Of a DNA stretch of 44,014 bases, positions 15,670 to 24,643 are shown piece after piece (positions within the stretch are counted from its first letter, which is position 1; the number at the start of each line of letters is the position of its first letter). The notes under the pieces are model-generated. The model did not search any database. It had not been told where the DNA came from and saw only the letters and a list, made by a program, of their open reading frames with translations. The position numbers and the translations under genes were made by a program. The DNA comes from Hoeflea sp. GTDB taxonomy: Bacteria; Pseudomonadota; Alphaproteobacteria; Rhizobiales; Rhizobiaceae. The stretch is taken from positions 1-44,014 of the forward strand of contig NZ_NVXQ01000013.1 in assembly GCF_002733955.1 (NCBI RefSeq), read 5' to 3'.

Positions 15670-16763
15670 ACCGGGACCACATGCAGATCTCGCGGCAGTG
15701 ACGACAGGATTTCTGGGCCGTCCGCGCGCAGAATGACGATGTCTTCTAGCCGCAGACCAAAGCGGCCGGGCAGATAGATCCCGGGCTCGATGGAGAACAC
15801 CATCCCTTCATCAAGCACCGTTTCGGAGGTCGATGTCAGAAACGGCGGTTCGTGAACCTCGATGCCGAGCCCGTGGCCGAGCCGGTGGACAAAGTACTCG
15901 CCATAGCCAGCCTGAGCGATCACGTCCCGCGCGGCGGCATCCACATCCTTTGCCCTGACGCCGGGACGGGCTACGTCCAGGGCCGCGCAGACCGCGCGCT
16001 CGACAATGGCATGCACCTCTTCATATCCCTCCGGCGGCTGGCCGATGACAGCCATGCGGGTCATGTCGCTCGGAAAGCCGTCCTTGCGTCCGCCGATGTC
16101 CATGACAACAGCATCGCCGACCTGTAGCTTGCGGCTTCCGGTAGCGTGATGAGGAAAGGCGCCATTGGGGCCGGAGCCGACGATGGTGAACTCCGGTTTC
16201 GCGCCGTGTTTGATGAACTCAGCGCGGATCACGTCTGCAATCTCAAGTTCGGTGATGCCCGGCCGAAGAGCTGCCCAACCCGCCTGCATGGCGCGGTCAT
16301 CGATCACGGCATTCTCCTTCAGCGTTGCATACTCGCCGGCATCCTTGCGCATGCGCAAGGCACCGACGGTATCAAGCGTGAAGTCGTGATTTGCACCGGG
16401 CAGAGCGCCAAGAACAAGAAGCGCGAAATCGGCGCGCATGGTTTCATCGAGCACCACTTTTGCAGCGCTCTGGCCGCCAAGCGTGACAAGTGCCTGCTTG
16501 AGTGCCTCATCGGGGCCATTCTCGTCTGCCCACTCGCAAAATGCGATATCGGTTTCGGTCCGGGTGCCTTGTGCATTGAGCGCAGGCATCAGGAACACTT
16601 CCCTTTCGCGGCCGATCATCAACAGGCAGGGACGTTCGTCGCCGTGAGGATGAAAGCCGAGAAGCCAATGCATATGCGCGCCGGGCCCCAGCACCACCAG
16701 ATCGGTGCCGGTCTGCGCCATGGCGGCGCGAAGGTTTTTAAGTCTGTTTGCAGTCTGGGTCAT
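15666..16763 (-). CDS. M24 family metallopeptidase (Xaa-Pro peptidase-like)
   Basis: A 365-residue cytoplasmic pita-bread peptidase. The N-terminal domain is of the creatinase type, and the catalytic domain shows the five metal ligands in order: two Asp in VVMDIGGRKDGFPSDMTR, His in GHGLGIEVHEPP, Glu in FSIEPGIY and Glu in LRLEDIVI. Family members cleave Xaa-Pro peptides or related amides such as creatine. The start at 16763 (MTQTANRL) is preferred to 16799 because the longer frame would overlap the HyuB gene. It lies between the two HyuB genes, suggesting it acts on the ring-opened product. Confidence 0.9.
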   Translation of the reverse strand: MTQTANRLKNLRAAMAQTGTDLVVLGPGAHMHWLLGFHPHGDERPCLLMIGREREVFLMPALNAQGTRTETDIAFCEWADENGPDEALKQALVTLGGQSAAKVVLDETMRADFALLVLGALPGANHDFTLDTVGALRMRKDAGEYATLKENAVIDDRAMQAGWAALRPGITELEIADVIRAEFIKHGAKPEFTIVGSGPNGAFPHHATGSRKLQVGDAVVMDIGGRKDGFPSDMTRMAVIGQPPEGYEEVHAIVERAVCAALDVARPGVRAKDVDAAARDVIAQAGYGEYFVHRLGHGLGIEVHEPPFLTSTSETVLDEGMVFSIEPGIYLPGRFGLRLEDIVILRADGPEILSSLPRDLHVVPV

Positions 16764-16782
16764 GATTGGTCTTGCTCTCTGT

Positions 16783-18441
16783 TCATGCATCGACGCCATA
16801 GATTTCTTTTGCCCGTTCGGGTGTGATCAACCCGTTGCGGATGTCAGCACGCACCTTTTCGGGTGCGCGGTTTTTCGGATCGCCCGAGCCGCCGCCATTG
16901 CCGGTAACGACACGGATCACATCATCCTTTCTGGTCTGCAGCCCCGACACGAAGGCATAGCGCTCCGGCTCTCCACCTGATGGCCGGTACTCAACATAAT
17001 TGGACGAGCCTTCGTGTCCGCCATCCACCGCCCAGGCCGGGAATTTCGATCGCGTGTAGCCGGCAGTCAGGAATCCGTTGTCGGCGCGCACGCGGTAATC
17101 CATCACGATGCCGCGCCCGCCGGTAAACTCGCCCTCGCCGCCCGGCTCCATGTTCAATTCCATACGGTCGACGTAAAGGCCGTTGCGCGCCTCGTTGATT
17201 TCCGCCGGGCAATTGTAGGTCTCGCCGTGAAATCCGCAGAAGATGGCGCTGTTGCCGTCATGCCCCTGGCTTGCACCCCAACCGCCAATCTGGGGTTCAA
17301 TGATGGTGTATTGTCGGCCGGTATCGGGGTGGATACCGCCAATGAAGGTGCCGCAAACAGAGGCGAAGTGACCTGCCGCCAGCTTGCCTTGCATATGCGG
17401 GGCAAGACAGCGCCACATCAGATCATAGACCCTCAGCTCGATCTCGTAATAAAAACCGATCGGCGCTGGCTCCTTTACGTGAAACACCGAGCCCTCGCGC
17501 GTCAGCAGGGTGATGGGCCGGAACGAGCCGCCATTGGCCGGTGAATAGGCATCGGTCAGCGACTTGAAGATCATCTGTGCTGCAACCATGACCCCGTCGC
17601 GGCTGGTGTTGACTGGGGTGTTGGTCTGATCCGGATTGTCGCGCAGATCGACCTTGAACTCGTCATCCGAGATCGTGATCTTGACGTTGAAGATGCGCCC
17701 GTCATCCTGCTCTTCCGAAAGTTCGAACGTGCCCTTTGGCAGGTTGGCCAGTTCGGCACGCGAGACCTTTTCGCCGTAATCCTGAAAATGCGTCATGGCG
17801 GCGCCAAAGGTGGCGGTACCGTATTTCCCTGCGATCTCGGTCAGGCGTTTGGCGCCGATACGGACCGAGGCAATGGCTGCCCAGACATCGCCTTCCAGAA
17901 CGTCAGGCATACGCGAGTTGACCTTGATGATGTCGAAAACCGGCTGGATCGGCTTGCCTTTCGAAATGATCTTGATGGCGGGAAGGCGCAATCCTTCCTG
18001 GAAGATCTCGGTTGCGTCCCCGGTCAGTGATCCGGGCGCCATGCCACCAACGTCTGAATTGTGCGCGATATTGGCTGTCCAGGCGATGATCTTGCCATCA
18101 ACAAATACCGGCATGGCGACAACGATGTCGTTGAGGTGGGTGACGCCGCCATAATAGGGATCGTTGGTGGCAAACACATCGCCGGGCTCGATGTCGCCGG
18201 GCTTGTCGTATTTGGCGATCACCACCTTGGCCGCCTTGTCGAGCACGCCGATGAAGGCCGGAATGCCGGCGCCCGAACACGCAATATCGCCCTCGGCGTC
18301 CAGGATGCCGGTCCCCATGTCGAGGACTTCGTAGATGATCGAACTCATCGCGGTTTTCTTCATCGCCGCGAACATTTCATCGGCTGCCGATTGCAGCGAG
18401 TTCTGGATGATTTCCAGAGTAATCGGGTCATGCGTCGTCAT
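16783..18441 (-). CDS. Hydantoinase B / oxoprolinase beta-type subunit, first copy
   Basis: A 552-residue HyuB-family subunit of full length, with ATNDPYYGGVTHLND, NIAHNSDVGGMAPGS and IGGWGASQGHDG, and a normal C-terminus after GGGSGDPKNRAPE. It follows HyuA by 14 bases and is its evident partner in an ATP-dependent cyclic-amidase complex. The neighbouring Opp/Dpp-type transporter and M24 peptidase suggest the substrate is an imported cyclic amide or a modified small peptide. The gene is intact, unlike the altered C-terminus of the second copy. Confidence 0.93.
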   Translation of the reverse strand: MTTHDPITLEIIQNSLQSAADEMFAAMKKTAMSSIIYEVLDMGTGILDAEGDIACSGAGIPAFIGVLDKAAKVVIAKYDKPGDIEPGDVFATNDPYYGGVTHLNDIVVAMPVFVDGKIIAWTANIAHNSDVGGMAPGSLTGDATEIFQEGLRLPAIKIISKGKPIQPVFDIIKVNSRMPDVLEGDVWAAIASVRIGAKRLTEIAGKYGTATFGAAMTHFQDYGEKVSRAELANLPKGTFELSEEQDDGRIFNVKITISDDEFKVDLRDNPDQTNTPVNTSRDGVMVAAQMIFKSLTDAYSPANGGSFRPITLLTREGSVFHVKEPAPIGFYYEIELRVYDLMWRCLAPHMQGKLAAGHFASVCGTFIGGIHPDTGRQYTIIEPQIGGWGASQGHDGNSAIFCGFHGETYNCPAEINEARNGLYVDRMELNMEPGGEGEFTGGRGIVMDYRVRADNGFLTAGYTRSKFPAWAVDGGHEGSSNYVEYRPSGGEPERYAFVSGLQTRKDDVIRVVTGNGGGSGDPKNRAPEKVRADIRNGLITPERAKEIYGVDA

Positions 18442-18455
18442 GGCGTAATCCCTTC

Positions 18456-20531
18456 TCAGTGCGCGAGTGTGATGATGACATTGCCATAGCTGTCGATGGC
18501 GACCTGATTGCCCGGATGCACGACGATGGTGGTGCCGGGATCCTCGATGATTGCAGGACCGGCAAATTCCATACCCGGCGCAAGCTTTTCACCATCGTAG
18601 ATCTTGGCCGAATGACGGCCTTCGGTGGCGTAATCCACCTCGCGCTCGCCTTTGCCGGCGCTGCTGGCGTCGGCTTCTCCCAGCGGTTTAGCTTCCACCG
18701 TAAGTTTGCCGACTTCGGCAGAAGCAACCAGATGGATGCCGACCAGTTCAACCGGGGCGTCGAGCTTGTAGGTGTATTCCCGCTCGTAAGTCTCGTGGAA
18801 CGAGGCCTCGATCTCGGCAATGCGCTCGGCTGTTACCTCGCCCTCTCCCAACAGCACCTCTGTGGTGTGTTCCTGGTTCTGGTAGCGGAACTTGCCGAAG
18901 CGCAGGAACTTGACTTTGGCTCTATCGACACCCTCGGCCTCGAACTGGCTCTGTGCCGATTTTTCGGTCTCCGCGAACAATTGCTCAATGGAGTGCGCGC
19001 TGTCGGCTTTCAGGTCAACCAGACTGGTGACGAAGAAGTCGCGGCGCAGGTCCGACATCATCATGCCCCAGGCGGAAAACACTGCAGCGCCTGCCGGTAC
19101 CACAACCTTCTTGACGCCCAGCTCCTGAGCCAGCGCCGCGGCGTGCATCGCCCCCCCGCCGCCGAACGCCACCAGCGTGAAATCGCGCGGGTCGAAACCG
19201 CGATTGAGCGACACCAGCTTGAGCGCATTGACCATGTTGTTGTTGGCGATGCGGATAATACCACGTGCAGCTTCATCGGTATCAACGCCCAGCTTTTCGC
19301 CGACAGCGCGGATCGACGACTGCGCCGCTTCCATGTCGGCCTCAACTGAACCGCCACAGAAATAGTCCTTGTTGATGCGGCCGAGCCAGAGATTGGCATC
19401 GGTTGTCGTCGCCTCGGTTCCGCCACGGCCATAGGCCGCAGGCCCGGGCGCCGCACCGGCCGACTGCGGGCCGACATGCAGCTTGGCGTAATCATCGACC
19501 CAGGCGATCGAGCCGCCGCCATTGCCGATCTCCACCAGATCGACAACCGGCACCATGATCGGATAGCCCGCAGAAGTGCGGTCACGCTCGATCCAGTAGT
19601 CGGTCATGATCTTGACCTGACCGTCTTCGATCAGTGAGCACTTGGCGGTGGTTCCGCCGATATCGAGTGCCAGGACATTTTTCTCGCCGATCATATTGCC
19701 GAGCTCGGCAGCGCCCCAGAACCCCGATGCGGGCCCTGATTCCACCATGGTGATGGGAACACGCGCCACCGCATCGAGAGAATCGACCCCGCAGTTGGAC
19801 TGCATGATGTAGGGGTTGCCCTTGAAGCCACGCGATTTCAGACCGGCGTCGAGGCGGTTGAGATAGCGTTCCGCAACCGGCTGCACATAGGCGGAAAGGA
19901 CCGCGGTGTTGGTGCGTTCATACTCGCGCCATTCACGAGTGATCTGATGCGATGAAACCGTGGCCACCTCGGGCCACAGCCGTTCGACCTCTGCCTGCAC
20001 AGCCATTTCATGGGCCGGGTTGGCATAGGAGTGGAGGAAGCAGATGGCCACGGCCTCGACGCCATCGGCCTTGAAGTCCTCAAGAATCGAAGCAAGCGGC
20101 CCCATGTCCAGCGCTTCCCGCTCGACGCCCTTGTAAGTCATGCGTCCAGGCAGTTCGCGACGCAGGTAGCGAGGCACGAACGGCTGGGGCTTGCGGTAAT
20201 GCAGGTTGAAGAAATCCGGGCGGTTGCCGCGCGCTATTTCCAGCGTGTCGCGGAAGCCCTCCGTGGTGATCAGCCCGACCTTGACGCCCTTGCGTTCGGT
20301 CAGGGCATTGATGACGACAGTTGTACCATGCGCAAGGAAGTCTACGGTCGAAGGATCTACCCCACCTTTCTCCAACACATTGAGGACGCCTTTCTCGAAA
20401 TCAGGTGGCGTTGTGTCCGATTTGGCAGTGCGGATGGTGGACTTGCCGGTTGTCTGATCGGTTTCAAAGCAAACCAGATCGGTGAAGGTGCCGCCAACAT
20501 CGGTTGCAACGCGGATGGTCTTGTTTCCCAT
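18456..20531 (-). CDS. Hydantoinase A / oxoprolinase alpha-type subunit
   Basis: A 691-residue HyuA-family protein, normal in length. The N-terminal Hydant_A_N domain has the ATP-phosphate motif DVGGTFTDLV at residues 11-20; the central hydantoinase_A domain carries a second ATPase motif, LALDIGGTTAKC, near residue 290, and EIGNGGGSIAWVD. The family belongs to the ASKHA ATPase fold and phosphorylates the lactam oxygen for hydrolysis by the HyuB partner. Its start codon shares one base with the stop of the GAF gene (20531), so translation is coupled. Whether the substrate is oxoproline, hydantoin or another lactam cannot be told. Confidence 0.93.
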   Translation of the reverse strand: MGNKTIRVATDVGGTFTDLVCFETDQTTGKSTIRTAKSDTTPPDFEKGVLNVLEKGGVDPSTVDFLAHGTTVVINALTERKGVKVGLITTEGFRDTLEIARGNRPDFFNLHYRKPQPFVPRYLRRELPGRMTYKGVEREALDMGPLASILEDFKADGVEAVAICFLHSYANPAHEMAVQAEVERLWPEVATVSSHQITREWREYERTNTAVLSAYVQPVAERYLNRLDAGLKSRGFKGNPYIMQSNCGVDSLDAVARVPITMVESGPASGFWGAAELGNMIGEKNVLALDIGGTTAKCSLIEDGQVKIMTDYWIERDRTSAGYPIMVPVVDLVEIGNGGGSIAWVDDYAKLHVGPQSAGAAPGPAAYGRGGTEATTTDANLWLGRINKDYFCGGSVEADMEAAQSSIRAVGEKLGVDTDEAARGIIRIANNNMVNALKLVSLNRGFDPRDFTLVAFGGGGAMHAAALAQELGVKKVVVPAGAAVFSAWGMMMSDLRRDFFVTSLVDLKADSAHSIEQLFAETEKSAQSQFEAEGVDRAKVKFLRFGKFRYQNQEHTTEVLLGEGEVTAERIAEIEASFHETYEREYTYKLDAPVELVGIHLVASAEVGKLTVEAKPLGEADASSAGKGEREVDYATEGRHSAKIYDGEKLAPGMEFAGPAIIEDPGTTIVVHPGNQVAIDSYGNVIITLAH

Positions 20532-21031
20532 TAGAGCACACTCCTGGATAGCATGGTTTGATTGAGCAAAAACGCTGTCGCGCCGGGCAGCTTGAGAGCA
20601 TCGGAGGCTTCCACGCGCTCAGGCGTGTAGAAGCCGGCTTCGTCGAGACAGTTGATGGTGCCGAAAACCTCACCATTGATGACGATGGGCACGTTGATCA
20701 CCGACTGGCAGCCGAGCGAGTCAATCAGCTCATAGTCCGGAAAGACCTCGGCGATCGCGTCGATGTCATTGGCGACAAAGGTCTTGTGTCCGTCCAGAAC
20801 ATGCCCGGTCCACCAGGTCTCGTTGACCGGCTTGGTGCCCTGTTCGGGATAGGCGTCCGGCATATTGGAAAAGATTCGCTGGGCTTCGCGTGTCTGGGCA
20901 TCGAAGGTCATCAGGGTGAAGAGTTTGACGCCGACAATTTGCTTGGTCAGCGAGCACAGCGCCTCGAAGGTCGCCCGTGGTTGCTCGCTCGATGCAGCCA
21001 GCGCTGTCGAAAGGCGGTCATAGATGGTCAT
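20531..21031 (-). CDS. GAF domain protein
   Basis: A 166-residue protein that is essentially a single GAF domain (about residues 20-155, with GCQSVINVPIVINGEVFGTIN as the core strand pair, a motif of ligand-binding GAF proteins). There is no attached kinase, cyclase or DNA-binding domain. The gene is wedged between the transporter ATPases and HyuA, sharing a base with both neighbours, so it is made with them. Stand-alone GAF proteins next to HyuA/HyuB and peptide transporters are not well described. It could be a ligand-sensing modulator of the enzyme or simply bind the substrate; the role is unknown. Confidence 0.85.
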   Translation of the reverse strand: MTIYDRLSTALAASSEQPRATFEALCSLTKQIVGVKLFTLMTFDAQTREAQRIFSNMPDAYPEQGTKPVNETWWTGHVLDGHKTFVANDIDAIAEVFPDYELIDSLGCQSVINVPIVINGEVFGTINCLDEAGFYTPERVEASDALKLPGATAFLLNQTMLSRSVL

Positions 21032-21846
21032 TAATTGGTATCCTCCAGGCCGGCCGCCAGCGCACTGCGCAGCGCGGCCTCTTCGTCGGTCACAACCGGC
21101 ACAGCGCTTATCAGGCGGCGTGTGTAGGGGTGAGCAGGGTTGCTAAACAGGGTCGATGTGTCGCCCAGTTCGATCATGCGGCCTCTTTCAAAGACAGCGA
21201 TGCGACTGGCGATGTTGCGGACCACGGAAAGGTCATGGGTGATGAACACGAAGGTCAGGTTACGGGTTTCCCGCAGCTGGTTGAGCAGCTTGAGAACACG
21301 TGCCTGCACCAGTACATCGAGCGCCGATGTCGGTTCATCCAGCACCACGAGTTGTGATTGACAGGCAAGTGCCCTGGCAATGGCAACACGCTGGCGCTGA
21401 CCTCCGGACAGAGCTGTCGGCGAGCGCTTTGCGTAGTCGGCGGGCAAGCCCACTTCCTCCAGAAGCGCACTGACAAGATCGGCTCTTTCGTTCTTTGCAC
21501 CGATTTCATGCACGTCCAGGGCCAGCCGCAACGACGCCCCGATCGACCTTTTGGGGTTGAGCGAAGACAGCGGGTTTTGCTGCACAAGCTGGATGGCACG
21601 GCGGTGTGCCAGCTGTCTGCGGCTTGGCAGCACAGAACCATTCAGGTGGATTTCGCCCGATGTCGGCGGGTAAATGCCGAGGATCATGTTGGCGACAGTG
21701 CTCTTGCCGGATCCGGACTCGCCGACAATCGCCAGGCATTCACCTTTGGTAACGCCAAACGAGATCGATTGCGCCGCCTGCACCACATCGTCACCAGTGC
21801 CGAATGTCTTGGACACATTATCAAGCTCGAGGATAGGTGCAGTCAT
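21031..21846 (-). CDS. ABC transporter ATP-binding protein (DppF/OppF type)
   Basis: A 271-residue nucleotide-binding subunit with Walker A GESGSGKST, Q-loop VQQNPLSSLNP, signature LSGGQRQRVAIARAL, Walker B VVLDEPTSALD and H-loop FITHDLSVV. The C-terminal HPYTRRLISAVP is the oligopeptide-transporter tail. It pairs with the adjacent DppD-type ATPase to power import by the two permeases upstream. The genes overlap by 4 bases. Substrate cannot be set, but its operon with HyuA/HyuB argues for the cyclic amide or small peptide they attack. Confidence 0.93.
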   Translation of the reverse strand: MTAPILELDNVSKTFGTGDDVVQAAQSISFGVTKGECLAIVGESGSGKSTVANMILGIYPPTSGEIHLNGSVLPSRRQLAHRRAIQLVQQNPLSSLNPKRSIGASLRLALDVHEIGAKNERADLVSALLEEVGLPADYAKRSPTALSGGQRQRVAIARALACQSQLVVLDEPTSALDVLVQARVLKLLNQLRETRNLTFVFITHDLSVVRNIASRIAVFERGRMIELGDTSTLFSNPAHPYTRRLISAVPVVTDEEAALRSALAAGLEDTN

Positions 21847-22721
21847 GTCTGGACCTCGTCTGGATGGATCTCGATCGGCGCGCCAAAATCAGGCGAATTT
21901 TCCTCGATATCGGGAATGCCGCCGCCGGTCAGTCTTGGAACGGCTGCCATCAAGGCACGGGTGTAGGGATGGCGCGGGCCTTCAAACACCGCCCGTGTTG
22001 GCCCCTGTTCGACGATGCGGCCCTTGTAAATGACATAGACCCGGTCAGCGAACTCGCGCACCACGCCAAGATTGTGCGAGATAAACAACACTGCGGTGTG
22101 GTGCTCTTCCACCAGCTTGCGCATCAGCTGCAGGGTCTGCGCCTGCACTGTCACGTCAAGCGCCGTTCCGGGTTCGTCAGCAATAAGAAGCGCCGGCTCA
22201 TTGGCAAGCGCCATGGCGATCATCACCCGCTGGTTGAGCCCGCCCGACAGCTGGAACGGAAAGGCATTGAGCACCCGATCCGCGTCCCGCACTGAAACTT
22301 CCGCGAGAATGGACGCAGCACGCTCAAGTGCTGCCTCCCGGGTGATCTTCGCATCGGCCCGGCGCAGCACGTCATGGAACTGCTCTCCGATCCGGAACAC
22401 CGGATTGAGCGACGAGGTCGGGTCCTGGAAGATCATCGACATGGCCCTGCCGCGCAGGGCATGGCGTTCGCGCTTGGTCAACCGGTCAAGCTCCTTGCCC
22501 TCGAACCGGACGCTGCCGCTGATGCGTGCCGTGCGCAGTTCCTGCAACAGGCCAAGCACGATGCGTGCGGTGACCGATTTGCCCGAACCGGATTCACCGA
22601 CCAGTGCCACGCGTTCGCCCGGAGCGACCGACAGCGAGATGCCGTGCAGCACCTCCGCATATCCGGTGTAGCCCTTGAAGCCGAGCTTGAGGTCCTGGAT
22701 ATCGAGAGTGGGAATGCTCAT
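21843..22721 (-). CDS. ABC transporter ATP-binding protein (DppD/OppD type)
   Basis: A 292-residue nucleotide-binding subunit with Walker A GESGSGKSV, Q-loop IFQDPTSSLNP, a slightly unusual signature LSGGLNQRVMIAMAL, Walker B LLIADEPGTALD (Gly where Thr/Ser is common), and the tail HPYTRALMAAVPRL. The start is set at ATG 22721, which overlaps the permease stop in an ATGA; a longer in-frame reading (to 23387) runs antiparallel to nothing useful and is just another frame of the permease gene. It forms a heterodimer with the DppF-type subunit. Confidence 0.93.
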   Translation of the reverse strand: MSIPTLDIQDLKLGFKGYTGYAEVLHGISLSVAPGERVALVGESGSGKSVTARIVLGLLQELRTARISGSVRFEGKELDRLTKRERHALRGRAMSMIFQDPTSSLNPVFRIGEQFHDVLRRADAKITREAALERAASILAEVSVRDADRVLNAFPFQLSGGLNQRVMIAMALANEPALLIADEPGTALDVTVQAQTLQLMRKLVEEHHTAVLFISHNLGVVREFADRVYVIYKGRIVEQGPTRAVFEGPRHPYTRALMAAVPRLTGGGIPDIEENSPDFGAPIEIHPDEVQT

Positions 22722-23551
22722 TGCTCCGCCCCCAGGATGTCGCGCAGCGCGTCGCCGATCAGGTTGAAGCCGAAGACTGCGACAAGAATGGCAAGGCCCG
22801 GAAAGATCGTCAGCCACCAGCTGTCGGGCAGATATTTTGCGCCATCGGCTACCATCGAGCCGAGATCCGGCGTCGGTGGCTGGACACCCAGCCCAAGAAA
22901 CGACAGCGACGAGGCAATGAGGATCACGAAGCCCATATCGAGCGTCATCTTGGTGACGATTGCGGGCACGCAATTGGGCAGGATCTCGCGAAAGATGATG
23001 TGCAGTCTGGAAGCGCCGATCACCTCGGCGGCAAGAACATAGCCCTCTTCCTTCTCGCCACGGGTGATGTTGTAGACAAGACGCGTGTACCAGGGCCACC
23101 ACATGACAGTGACAGCAAGCATGCCATTGGCCAGGGTGGGCTTGAGCACACCCATGATCGACATCGCCAGCACCAGTGGCGGCACCGACAGGAAGACGTC
23201 CGTCAGGCGCATCAGCACATACTCGGTGCGACCGCCGAGATAGCCGGCGACAAGGCCGATTGAGACGCCGATCGGTACGGCGATGGCCAGCACAACAATG
23301 CCAAGGATCAGGGAAATGCGGTAGGCGTAGATGACACGGGTGAACAGATCGCGTCCGACCAGATCGGTGCCGAATATATAGGGCCATTGCGGCGGCTGGT
23401 TGAAATTTGCGAAATCGACCACGGCACCGGCGTGCTCGGGAAACGGTGCAATGAAATCGGCAAAGACCGCCGAGAAGACCACGACAAACACCAGCACCAG
23501 CCCCAGCAGGGAGAGCGGATTGGCGGTCAGAATGGCAAGGGTGCGTTTCAT
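22718..23551 (-). CDS. ABC transporter permease (DppC/OppC type)
   Basis: A 277-residue inner-membrane permease. The N-terminal helix (ILTANPLSLLGLVLVFVVVF) is followed by a periplasmic loop with GTDLVGRDLFTRVIYAYRIS, the DppC hallmark, and five further helices. The cytoplasmic EAA-type loop is seen in AAEVIGASRLHIIFREILPN. It dimerises with the DppB-type subunit to form the channel. It overlaps both neighbours by 4 bases. Confidence 0.93.
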   Translation of the reverse strand: MKRTLAILTANPLSLLGLVLVFVVVFSAVFADFIAPFPEHAGAVVDFANFNQPPQWPYIFGTDLVGRDLFTRVIYAYRISLILGIVVLAIAVPIGVSIGLVAGYLGGRTEYVLMRLTDVFLSVPPLVLAMSIMGVLKPTLANGMLAVTVMWWPWYTRLVYNITRGEKEEGYVLAAEVIGASRLHIIFREILPNCVPAIVTKMTLDMGFVILIASSLSFLGLGVQPPTPDLGSMVADGAKYLPDSWWLTIFPGLAILVAVFGFNLIGDALRDILGAEQ

Positions 23552-24573
23552 GCCGGCCTCTGGGAATAACGGATGCGGGGATTGAGGAGCGCGATCAAAA
23601 GATCAACGATGATATTGACCAGCAGGAAGGTGGCCGAGATGATCAGCACCGTGCCGACAATGGCATTTAGGTCCTTGCGCAGAATGACCGCCACGCCGTA
23701 GCGCGACAGGCCCGGCCAGGCGAAGATCGCCTCAACCAGAAAGGCATTGCCAAGCATGGCCGCGAAATCCAGTCCGATGATGGTGAGCGACGGTATCAGC
23801 GATGGGCGGAACGCATAACGGTTGGCGATGCGTCGCGCGGAGAACCCGTAAGATTGCGCCATCTCGATATAGGGCTTGTCATAGGTTTCCACCATGTTGG
23901 CGCGGGTCAGACGCGCCGCTTGGCCTATACCGGACAAGGACAGCGCAAAAGCCGGCAAAATGATATGCCACGCCGCGTTTCCGAAAGCGCGCACATCGCC
24001 ATGTATCAGCGTGTCGACGAGCAGGAATCCGGTCACCGGGGCAATGGCATAGCTGTCGGAGATGCGTCCTGCGATGGGAAACAGCGGCAGGTAAAACGCG
24101 AACAGAAGCATCAAGATCACCGCCCAGACGAAGCTTGGTGCGGATACGCCGAGCAGGGAGATCAGGCGGATCACATTGTCTGCCGCCCGCCCGCGCCAGC
24201 GCGCCGACCAGATGCCAAGCGGAAGACCAATGCCCACCATGAGGATGCCCGCCACCAGAACCAGCTCAAGGGTCGCAGGAAGATACAGCGCGATATCCGC
24301 CGTTACCGGGCGGTTGGTATAGAGCGAAATGCCGAGATCGCCGCGTGCGACATCCGCAATGAAATAACCGTATTGGACGGCAATATTGTCATCGAGATGC
24401 AAGTCTGCCCGCAAATTGGCAATTTGCTCCTGGGTCGCGTTCGGCCCAAGCGCAATGCGTGCGGGATCGCCGGGGATGATCCTGGCAATGGCGAAAATCA
24501 GCATGGACACGCCGATGAGGACGATCAGCGACGTTGCCAGCCGCTTCGCAAGAAGGCGGGCTAGGGGATTCAT
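23548..24573 (-). CDS. ABC transporter permease (DppB/OppB type)
   Basis: A 341-residue inner-membrane permease with the first helix LIVLIGVSMLIFAIARIIPG-type opening followed by DPA, as in DppB, and about six helices. The EAA loop region is MAQSYGFSARRIANRYAFRPSL. The ATG at 24573 is chosen because GGAG lies 10 bases upstream, whereas the in-frame TTG at 24588 has none. It lies 70 bases after the binding-protein gene. Partner of the DppC-type subunit. Confidence 0.92.
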   Translation of the reverse strand: MNPLARLLAKRLATSLIVLIGVSMLIFAIARIIPGDPARIALGPNATQEQIANLRADLHLDDNIAVQYGYFIADVARGDLGISLYTNRPVTADIALYLPATLELVLVAGILMVGIGLPLGIWSARWRGRAADNVIRLISLLGVSAPSFVWAVILMLLFAFYLPLFPIAGRISDSYAIAPVTGFLLVDTLIHGDVRAFGNAAWHIILPAFALSLSGIGQAARLTRANMVETYDKPYIEMAQSYGFSARRIANRYAFRPSLIPSLTIIGLDFAAMLGNAFLVEAIFAWPGLSRYGVAVILRKDLNAIVGTVLIISATFLLVNIIVDLLIALLNPRIRYSQRPA

Positions 24574-24643
24574 GTTTGTTTGCTCCAACTGGCCGGAACT
24601 GCTGGTTCTGAAATCAGCTGTCCCGGCCGCCCTGGGAGGGTGT

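Noticed and set aside
22722-23387. N-terminal extension of the DppD-type ATPase
   Set aside because: The extension is another frame of the DppC permease gene; the ATG at 22721 with ATGA overlap is the normal start.
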